Assembly (NCBI GenBank): GCA_001774945.1
Contig: MFBL01000013.1
Location: 1-8,461, forward strand
Source of the DNA: Candidatus Curtissbacteria bacterium RIFCSPHIGHO2_12_FULL_41_17
GTDB lineage: Bacteria > Patescibacteriota > Microgenomatia > Curtissbacterales > GWA2-41-24
Direction: 5' to 3'
Length of the DNA: 8,461 bases
The position numbers and the translations under genes were made by a program. This document shows positions 1 through 5,331 of the stretch, piece after piece. The notes under the pieces are model-generated. The model was given only the letters and a program-made list of their open reading frames with translations, made no database searches and was not told the DNA's origin. Each line of letters opens with the position of its first letter. The stretch's first letter is position 1.

Positions 1-736
1 TAACTGAATCTAAATTGAAGGTAACCTGATATTCGATAATTTTAGGGACTTTAATAAAAATCAGTCTGAAAAAAAGATAACTTATCGCAATAAGTATAAA
101 AGGTGCCAATATTTTTAAGGACTTAAGCGGCGGATTTTTCAAAACAAAAATAAAATAAAAACTAAATATAATTGGCCAAGTTACAGAAAATTCAAATGAG
201 CCAACGGTTAAAAGGAAAACGAGAATTGAAAGTATGTAAAACCCAAAATTATGATTTTTTAGGTAATTTAGAAAAATTACAGATGTTAAAAGCCAGAAGA
301 AGGTACCAATAATATTGTAACCTGCGGCAATCCAGGAAAGCGACATGAAGTGGATTGAAGATGTAACCCAAAAAAAGCTTGCTAAAAGACCAGTTTTTTT
401 ATTAGCGGTAATTTTTTCGACAATTTTTGCAATTAATATGGAAGATAAAAACAATAATACAAAGGTGAAGATTCTGTATCCGATTGGATTTAATCCAAAT
501 ATTACTCTTGAAAGAAAAAAATAATTCTGGAGACTAATTGGTCTATAAGCAATTATGTCATTTCTAAATTTGAAAAAATTTAAATATTCATTAAGATTAC
601 CAGCCCTAGAAATATTAATTTCAAAAAAATCATCCTGAAAGAAAAAATAATTCAAACTTGAATAGTAAAGTGTCAAAGAAACACACAGAATTAAGATTAA
701 TGCAAAAAATAATTTTGTTCTTGAGGAAATAGTCAT
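1..736 (-). CDS. GT-C-like polytopic membrane glycosyltransferase, paralogue of the preceding gene (3' end outside window)
   Basis: My reading of the minus strand from ATG at 736-734 stays open for 245 codons to the window edge, so the C-terminus is missing. The protein opens with a short basic N-terminus (MTISSRTK) and a membrane helix at about residues 9-25. An outward loop follows with an acidic pair, FFQDDFF (D35, D36), the position where GT-C enzymes of the PMT/ArnT type carry their catalytic or metal-binding acid. Further hydrophobic segments follow throughout. The blocks SLNYxFFQDDxF, FRxDII, RPxS, FGLNPxGY and SLSW match the upstream neighbour in the same order, so the two are tandem duplicates. 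The start directly abuts the neighbour's TAA (739-737), with no spacer, suggesting translational coupling; a weak GGGA lies upstream. By family, such proteins transfer a sugar from a polyprenyl-phosphate donor outside the membrane. Donor and acceptor are unknown. Confidence 0.85.
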   Translation of the reverse strand, partial: MTISSRTKLFFALILILCVSLTLYYSSLNYFFFQDDFFEINISRAGNLNEYLNFFKFRNDIIAYRPISLQNYFFLSRVIFGLNPIGYRIFTFVLLFLSSILIAKIVEKITANKKTGLLASFFWVTSSIHFMSLSWIAAGYNIIGTFFWLLTSVIFLNYLKNHNFGFYILSILVFLLTVGSFEFSVTWPIIFSFYFIFVLKNPPLKSLKILAPFILIAISYLFFRLIFIKVPKIIEYQVTFNLDSV

Positions 737-2293
737 TTAATTTTCCCGAGGATGCACTTCGTAAATTTCTGCTCCATTATTTAATAAACTTGCAGAATTG
801 TCATTATTTACATAAAAACTTCTAAGCGTAGAATCATTATAAATAACCTCTATGGCATCCTGATCATTCAAGGATTGTTTAAGGGTATCCTCAGTTTCCA
901 CTAATACAAAATTATAACGCTGGGCAAATTTAATATTTGCACTCTTAAATATAAATACCGAATTGCTGCTTGGGTTAGCAAAGTGCACTTTCATAAAATC
1001 AACATAGGCCTTTGAGATAGCCTGTTCATTTTTAATCCAGTGTGAATTTCGATAAAAAGATATAGTCAGAAAAGATGAGACGATCCAAAGAATAGCAAAA
1101 GTGAAAATTAGCAATTTATTTCTGATTCTTTGCAAAATTGAGCCGATTATATATAAAATTCCGAGAGAGGTAATTACCAAATACATCGGATAGACATGCT
1201 TTGGGAAAAAGATTACGGGCATCAACCCGGCAATAAACAAACTGACTCCTTTAATGAAGACTCTGAAGTTTTGTCTCGTGTAAAAAAAGGCAAGTATAAA
1301 AATGGTCACGAGTATTGCGGGTAATACGATATAACGAGAAAAAGGCAGTAGAGCGACAACTGACGATTTTAATTGGTTAAAAAACAAAATGGTAGAAAAT
1401 GCTTCTGGTATATTGAAAAACCAGACAAAATACCAAAAGAAAGTACGAAATATTTGAAAGTCCAAACTAAGCGCGTACTCTCCAGTAACAGGTGGTCTAG
1501 AGATTGAGAATCGAGCCACTAAATAAATAAAGGCAATAACAATATACGGAAGCAGTTGTTTGAAAGTTGCCCTACTAATTTTTTTCAATATTAAGGCTAT
1601 GGGGATAACGGTAAAGGCAAGTTCGCTTGAGGACACTGCTAAAAGAAAAGCAAATAAAGCAAAAAGGTTCCTATTTTTCAAGAAAAGAATTATTGTTGCG
1701 AAAATAAATGTCGGACCGATAACATAGGAAGTTGTTGAAAGCCAAGAAAGAGATACAAAATGGAAAGAGGCAGTCGCGTACATCAGTGATAAGATTGAAG
1801 AGACGAACTGAGTGAATTTTAATGTTCTAAATAAATGATAAACGAGCACTGAGTTTACAAGATGGAAAATAATAATGATGAAATGATATCCTGATGGATT
1901 TAAACCAAACAATTTATAGTTCAAAAAGAAAAAAACCGGCATGGAAAGGGGTCGCCAGTAAATGATATCGGTACGGAATCGAAAAAGAGATGCGAAATCG
2001 CCAGTTCTTACCCAATTTAAAACAAACCAGTCGTCCTGAAAGAAATAATAATTAAGGCTTTGATAAAAAAAGATTAAACTAATTGCACAAACAAGAATTA
2101 ATAAAATCTGTGTTTGGTAATGTATAAACTTCCGAGGCCTGAAAGGCCTCGGTATTCCCTTCAAGTTTACATGAGCGAGCAGATACTTTAGCCCTCGGAA
2201 GTATGTATTCGCATTCGCATTCATCCGTGGACTGATAGTCCACGGTGTTCTGCGAGCGAATATAAAGAATTTAATTGCTCTTTGGAAAGCCAT
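737..2293 (-). CDS. GT-C-like polytopic membrane glycosyltransferase with an element-encoded insertion near its N-terminus
   Basis: A 518-residue protein with about ten hydrophobic segments and a soluble tail of roughly 100 residues. Helix 1 (about 62-84) leads into SLNYYFFQDDWF, with acidic pair D87-D88 in the first outward loop, as expected for GT-C enzymes; then come TDIIYWRPLS, FGLNPSGY and SLSW, shared with the downstream paralogue. Homology to the paralogue begins only near residue 55. Residues 12-57 are encoded by the hairpin element at 2129-2260 and are basic and low in hydrophobicity. I keep ATG 2293 because MAFQRAIKFF resembles the paralogue start MTISSRTKLFF, and its 23-nt overlap with the preceding gene matches the overlap style of this operon. 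No good Shine-Dalgarno sequence precedes it. An alternative ATG at 2224-2222 lies inside the element, also without a ribosome site. Role by family: sugar transfer from a lipid-linked donor on the outer membrane face. The family call is moderately sure; the exact start is not. Confidence 0.8.
   Translation of the reverse strand: MAFQRAIKFFIFARRTPWTISPRMNANANTYFRGLKYLLAHVNLKGIPRPFRPRKFIHYQTQILLILVCAISLIFFYQSLNYYFFQDDWFVLNWVRTGDFASLFRFRTDIIYWRPLSMPVFFFLNYKLFGLNPSGYHFIIIIFHLVNSVLVYHLFRTLKFTQFVSSILSLMYATASFHFVSLSWLSTTSYVIGPTFIFATIILFLKNRNLFALFAFLLAVSSSELAFTVIPIALILKKISRATFKQLLPYIVIAFIYLVARFSISRPPVTGEYALSLDFQIFRTFFWYFVWFFNIPEAFSTILFFNQLKSSVVALLPFSRYIVLPAILVTIFILAFFYTRQNFRVFIKGVSLFIAGLMPVIFFPKHVYPMYLVITSLGILYIIGSILQRIRNKLLIFTFAILWIVSSFLTISFYRNSHWIKNEQAISKAYVDFMKVHFANPSSNSVFIFKSANIKFAQRYNFVLVETEDTLKQSLNDQDAIEVIYNDSTLRSFYVNNDNSASLLNNGAEIYEVHPREN
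2123..2128. repeat. Candidate target-site duplication, copy 1 (TATAAA)
   Basis: TATAAA on the plus strand reads TTTATA on the coding strand. It encodes Phe-Ile (residues 56-57) immediately after the element. The identical hexamer lies at the other border in the same codon phase. Being all A/T in AT-rich DNA, a chance match is possible. Confidence 0.4.
2132..2152. repeat. Perfect hairpin 1 of the element
   Basis: Plus-strand arms CCGAGGCCT and AGGCCTCGG pair over 9 bp around the loop GAA. On the coding strand it is preceded by GAATA (2157-2153) and has no following T-run, so it is not a Rho-independent terminator. It shares its frame with hairpin 2; where the stem bases differ, both partners have changed together. 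Confidence 0.85.
2183..2204. repeat. Short hairpin 3 in the middle of the element
   Basis: ATACTT (2183-2188) pairs with AAGTAT (2199-2204) around a 10-base loop. The region overlaps CCTCGGAAGT (2193-2202), which is the exact reverse complement of ACTTCCGAGG at 2128-2137 next to hairpin 1. Hairpins 1 and 3 and this long-range pairing therefore compete. Confidence 0.55.
2206..2262. repeat. Long compound hairpin 2 of the element
   Basis: The upper stem pairs CCGTGGACT (2225-2233) with AGTCCACGG (2237-2245) around GAT. Below a 5-by-5 internal loop, TCGCA (2215-2219) pairs with TGCGA (2251-2255). Past a two-base bulge, TATTCGC (2206-2212) pairs with GCGAATA (2256-2262). In total 21 base pairs are possible. 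The 5' side contains the ATTCGC tandem repeat, so the lower pairing could slip by one hexamer. Confidence 0.8.
2261..2266. repeat. Candidate target-site duplication, copy 2 (TATAAA)
   Basis: This is the second TATAAA copy. It encodes Phe-Ile (residues 10-11) just before the element-encoded part of the protein. It is 138 bp from the first copy, an exact multiple of three. Confidence 0.4.
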
Positions 2294-3032
2294 GAAGCTT
2301 TTTACTTAACGCCCATAAATACCATTTAAAGTATTTTGGCAGCCACTTTTTAAGATAAAATCTGGATTCTTTAGCAAGGTAAGTCCAGGTGGTTGGCACT
2401 TCTGCCACTTTAAACCCATTGAAGTGGGCTTTGACCGTAAGTTCAATGGCTAGCTCGAATCCTCCATCTGATTCGATCTTGGTCTTTTGTAAAAATTTTT
2501 TGGAGTATAACCGAAATGAATTAGTGGCATCATGCGTTGGTAAACCGACCAAATAATGAAGACTAATACCCGCAATTCTGGAAAGAATTTGTTTGACAAC
2601 TGGACCTCCAATTTGCTGTCCTCCTTCCATGTAACGCGACGCCGCAATTACATCGAAGCCCTGATTAAACTTTTCCATCATTCTATTTAGGACTTTGGGG
2701 TCATCAGTCAGATCTGCCATCATCACACAAATAGCATCGCTTTTGGCACTTGTAAGTCCAGTCTTTAAAGCATTTAGGGCTCCCCTGCCATAAATATTTT
2801 TTATCAATTTGACGTTTGAAAATTTTTGCTGAAGTTTTTTAACTTGCGGCACAGATGTGTCTTCATCCATATCATAGATAATAAGTAATTCATGTTTATA
2901 TTTAATAGACGATTCAACTTTTCCAATAGTCTCCCTGATTAGCTGTCCTTCGTTATAAACAGGCATAACAATTGACAAATCATATTGACTTATAAGTGAT
3001 TTTTTCACACTTGAATCCTTATTAGAAGCCAT
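2271..3032 (-). CDS. Family 2 glycosyltransferase, dolichol/polyprenyl-phosphate mannosyltransferase (DPM1)-like
   Basis: A 253-residue soluble GT-A protein from ATG 3032, with no membrane segment and no GtrA-like tail. The N-terminal beta strand carries VMPVYNEG (22-29), the GT2 nucleotide-sugar entry motif. YDMDEDTS (53-60) replaces the usual DDGSxD. GRGALNALKTGL (82-93) is the DPM1-type Gly-rich loop, and MADLTDDP (105-112) stands where DAD/DxD is usual, keeping D107. NSFRLYSKKF and GGFELAIELTVKA complete the family pattern. By family it transfers a sugar from GDP- or UDP-sugar to polyprenyl phosphate at the inner membrane face, giving donors for GT-C enzymes such as the two genes downstream. 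Sugar identity is unknown. The dehydrogenase gene ends 8 nt upstream (TGA 3043-3041). A TTG at 3044-3042 would add four residues; I prefer ATG. Neither has a clear ribosome site. Confidence 0.88.
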   Translation of the reverse strand: MASNKDSSVKKSLISQYDLSIVMPVYNEGQLIRETIGKVESSIKYKHELLIIYDMDEDTSVPQVKKLQQKFSNVKLIKNIYGRGALNALKTGLTSAKSDAICVMMADLTDDPKVLNRMMEKFNQGFDVIAASRYMEGGQQIGGPVVKQILSRIAGISLHYLVGLPTHDATNSFRLYSKKFLQKTKIESDGGFELAIELTVKAHFNGFKVAEVPTTWTYLAKESRFYLKKWLPKYFKWYLWALSKKLHGFPKSN

Positions 3033-3040
3033 GAGGTTTT

Positions 3041-4372
3041 TCAAACATCACGCCATTTTGCTTCGAGGATATCACTCAATCCTTCAGGCTGCTTTTTGGC
3101 AAGGTGACTCTCGAGAGACTTAATGGTAAAAATAATCTTGTTCGTTCTAAAAACATTCCAAACGTCGCAGACTATACAATTTGGTGAAACAATTTTTTTA
3201 ATTTTTGCAATATCAAGCTTTTTATAATAAGAATGGTTTGTTGCTAAAAATATAAAATCAGCGTCTTTTAAAATCTCGTCTAAGTTGTTTTGGTAACCTG
3301 CAACATATGGATCGTGCAGAAAAACTCTTGCCCTTTCTCTCTCTAGAGCTTTTTTGACCTTGAAAGCCAGAGATTCTCGAATATCATCTATCTCGGCTTT
3401 AAAGGCAAGTCCTAATATTACAGCTTTCTTGTTTTCCAGCTTCCTGCGATATTTTGCTCTATTGATTAGAAACAACGGAATGGATTCATTAATTTTCCAG
3501 CTGGTGGTTATCAGATCTGCAAAAGGAACATCTCCTACCAAGAAAAAGCCGTCCTTGAAAAGACATGGGCCACCAGTCAAACCCGGAAGAGCCAAGCCTC
3601 CCCTTTTATAATTTCTATTGACTAAATCGACAATTTTATAAATATCACGATTGTAATTTCCAGCAAGAATCATAAATTCATTAGCAATTGCGAAATTTAT
3701 ATAGCGGTACATGTTTGTAAAAAGTTTAGCCAATTCTGCTGAGGTAGCATCTGATCTGTTAACTTTAATCCCGAGACTTTCAAAAAATTCTGCTGCTTTT
3801 TGAGTGCTTAATCTATCAACCCCGCCTACTATCTGCGGTAGCTCACCCAGTTCTTCAAGAGATTTTCCCTCGGCTATTCTTTCGGGACAGAATGCCAAAA
3901 AGAAGTTTGCTCCTACTTTGATATTCCCAAGGTCGTTAAGGTATGACTGGACATAATTAGTAGTTCCCGGTGAAACTGTTGACCTTAAGATCAACAGCTG
4001 TCCTTTCAAGATATACGAAGAGGAGGCAACTAAGGCTTTATCAATCTGGACAAGCGAGGGATTCATATTCTCGTCGACAGGAGTACCGAGGGTCAAGATG
4101 ATAATTTTTGCTTTAGCTATGTTGGCAAAATCTGTCGAAACAAAAAAGGTTTTATTGAGATATTTTTTTAAAAGTTGCGGGGCACCTTCTTCCATAAACG
4201 GCATCTGGGTTTTTGAAAGAAGATTGATCTTTTCAGAATCTACATCAATGCCGTATACAGTATGGCCCTTATCTGCCAAAAAAAGTGCTAGCGGTAAGCC
4301 TACTCGGCCAACACCCACCACGGCTACTGGGGATTTTAAAGTTTTCCTTGTGCTTTTTGCTCCTTTAGCCAA
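3041..4372 (-). CDS. UDP-glucose/GDP-mannose dehydrogenase family nucleotide-sugar dehydrogenase
   Basis: 443 residues, normal for the family, with all three domains. The N-terminal Rossmann NAD site is VGVGRVGLP (G20, G22, G25), and TLGTP and STVSPGTT follow. FCPERIAEGKSLEELGELP (161-179) is typical of the WecC/WbpA side of the family. AELAKLFTNMYR holds K216 and N220 of the active site. GGPCLFKD (267-274) carries the catalytic cysteine C270. The C-terminal domain has GLAFKAEIDDIRES (321-334). By family it oxidises C6 of a UDP- or GDP-sugar to a uronate in two NAD-dependent steps; the ManNAc/GlcNAc group is more likely than plain UDP-glucose, but this is not certain. The start is TTG 4372, fixed by AAAGGAGGT six bases upstream. 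It overlaps the epimerase gene by 37 nt, pointing to coupled translation. About 25 extra residues trail the last domain. Confidence 0.92.
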   Translation of the reverse strand: MAKGAKSTRKTLKSPVAVVGVGRVGLPLALFLADKGHTVYGIDVDSEKINLLSKTQMPFMEEGAPQLLKKYLNKTFFVSTDFANIAKAKIIILTLGTPVDENMNPSLVQIDKALVASSSYILKGQLLILRSTVSPGTTNYVQSYLNDLGNIKVGANFFLAFCPERIAEGKSLEELGELPQIVGGVDRLSTQKAAEFFESLGIKVNRSDATSAELAKLFTNMYRYINFAIANEFMILAGNYNRDIYKIVDLVNRNYKRGGLALPGLTGGPCLFKDGFFLVGDVPFADLITTSWKINESIPLFLINRAKYRRKLENKKAVILGLAFKAEIDDIRESLAFKVKKALERERARVFLHDPYVAGYQNNLDEILKDADFIFLATNHSYYKKLDIAKIKKIVSPNCIVCDVWNVFRTNKIIFTIKSLESHLAKKQPEGLSDILEAKWRDV

Positions 4373-5331
4373 TTAATTACCTCCTTTAGTCCATTTTCGA
4401 ATTTTACTTTCGGTTGCCAGTTTATCATTTTTTTAACTTTAGTGACATCCGGTACCCGTCTTCTGATGTCGTGGCGAAAGCCCTGCACAAATTTAACTTT
4501 AAACTGCTTTGAAACTCCCATAAGCTGCCAAATTTCTTTTGCCAAATCGATCATTTTTATTTCTTTATCTGAACCGATATTAAAATCCTGATTTTCTCCA
4601 TTTTTGTGAAGAGCGACAGCAATTATTCCAGATGCAACATCAGAAACGTGAGTAAAGCAACGAGTCTGCTTCCCATCACCCAAGAGGTTTAAAGGGTATT
4701 GATCGCATAGAATTTTGCGCACTAAATCTGGAATAACATGAGCGTAGCCTACTTCCCTTTCCGGAAATTCATTTACCCCGTAAGCGTTAAACGGCCTTGT
4801 GATGGAATACGGTAATTTGTACTCATCCCAAAAAGCGCGGCAGTACCATTCACCAATTAGTTTGGAAAAACCGTAAGAAGTCACCGGCGGCGGAATTTTT
4901 TGCACATCTTCCTCTTTGGAGGGGAAAGCAGTTGCAGATTCAAAAACCATAGACGAAGAAATATAGACCATTCTTGCAATTTTATTCTTTGCCGCCGCTT
5001 CAAAAGTAGAACTGTAAATTTTATTATTTTCGGATAGAATTGATGCGGGATATTCATGAAAGTAGCCAATTCCGCCGATTTTGGCGGCCGCGTTAATAAC
5101 AATATCTATTCCTTTAAATACGTTAGCTGTTTTATTGCTGTTTGTTAGATCAATTTTTACAAAGTCGGCCCGAGAATCGACAGATGCGCTCGCCTTGAGC
5201 GAAGCCGAAAGGTCTTTTTTAGATAAGTCATCCGCAACTCTTACGTAGTGACCTTTAGTAAGTAGCTGTCTTACTATTTCACTTCCGATGAACCCCGCAC
5301 CACCAGTTACAAGGAATTTTTTCTTATCCAT
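4336..5331 (-). CDS. NAD-dependent nucleotide-sugar epimerase/reductase (extended SDR; GDP-fucose synthase / GDP-mannose epimerase-like)
   Basis: 331 residues, normal for the extended short-chain dehydrogenase family. The cofactor loop TGGAGFIG (9-16) contains G10, G13 and G16. Acidic D34-D35 after strand 2 suggest NAD preference. The catalytic set is visible: SSS (125-127), then Y153 and K157 in SYGFSK. RPFNAYG (179-185) and RCFTHVSDV (224-232) are typical substrate-domain motifs. AAAKIGGIGYFHEYPASILSEN resembles the GDP-L-fucose synthase and GDP-mannose 3,5-epimerase pattern more than GalE. By family it epimerises or reduces a GDP-, UDP- or dTDP-hexose in the cytoplasm; the sugar cannot be fixed from sequence. 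The ATG at 5331 has GGTGG nine bases upstream, a fair ribosome site. The gene overlaps the end of the membrane-protein gene by 25 nt and the dehydrogenase start by 37 nt. Confidence 0.9.
   Translation of the reverse strand: MDKKKFLVTGGAGFIGSEIVRQLLTKGHYVRVADDLSKKDLSASLKASASVDSRADFVKIDLTNSNKTANVFKGIDIVINAAAKIGGIGYFHEYPASILSENNKIYSSTFEAAAKNKIARMVYISSSMVFESATAFPSKEEDVQKIPPPVTSYGFSKLIGEWYCRAFWDEYKLPYSITRPFNAYGVNEFPEREVGYAHVIPDLVRKILCDQYPLNLLGDGKQTRCFTHVSDVASGIIAVALHKNGENQDFNIGSDKEIKMIDLAKEIWQLMGVSKQFKVKFVQGFRHDIRRRVPDVTKVKKMINWQPKVKFENGLKEVINWLKEQKAQGKL
4379..4387 (-). promoter_or_regulatory. Strong Shine-Dalgarno site deciding a TTG start
   Basis: On the minus strand AAAGGAGGT is followed by AATTAA and TTG. 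It matches the anti-Shine-Dalgarno sequence fully at normal spacing. It lies within the coding part of the preceding epimerase gene, where it encodes part of Leu-Lys-Glu-Val. It is the best ribosome site in the window and explains why a non-ATG start can work. Confidence 0.85.

Larger units (their letters stand above)
2129..2260 (-). mobile_element. Candidate in-frame palindromic insertion element (REP-like or Rickettsia-palindromic-element-like)
   Basis: This 132-bp stretch is visibly richer in GC than its surroundings. It holds two hairpins with perfect 9-bp arms (2132-2152 and 2225-2245), a 6-bp hairpin (2183-2204) and two and a half copies of the hexamer ATTCGC (2207-2221). It is bordered by TATAAA at 2123-2128 and 2261-2266, a candidate target-site duplication. 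The repeat copies are 138 bp apart, so the gene it interrupts keeps its frame and gains 46 residues. No transposase lies in the window, so any movement would need an enzyme in trans, for example a Y1/RAYT transposase as for REP elements. That link is inference. The alternative is a structured leader or an intercistronic RNA element that happens to be open in this frame. Confidence 0.6.

Noticed and set aside
2132..2152. Hairpin 1 as a Rho-independent terminator
   Set aside because: The stem is strong and GC-rich, but no run of T follows on the coding strand (AAGTTTATAC), and the frame of the next gene passes through it.
2101..2300. CRISPR array or riboswitch at the repeat-rich junction
   Set aside because: There are only two hairpin units, their sequences differ, there is no regular spacer pattern, and I recognise no known riboswitch core.
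2450..2647. Open frame of 65 codons on the minus strand
   Set aside because: It lies wholly inside the well-supported GT2 gene in another frame and has no recognisable domain.
3354..4376. Two plus-strand open frames (3354-3611 and 4098-4376)
   Set aside because: Both are antisense to the conserved dehydrogenase gene, with no family motifs; they are reading-frame shadows.
4881..5102. Minus-strand open frame of 73 codons
   Set aside because: It overlaps the catalytic region of the epimerase in another frame; the epimerase motifs are unmistakable.
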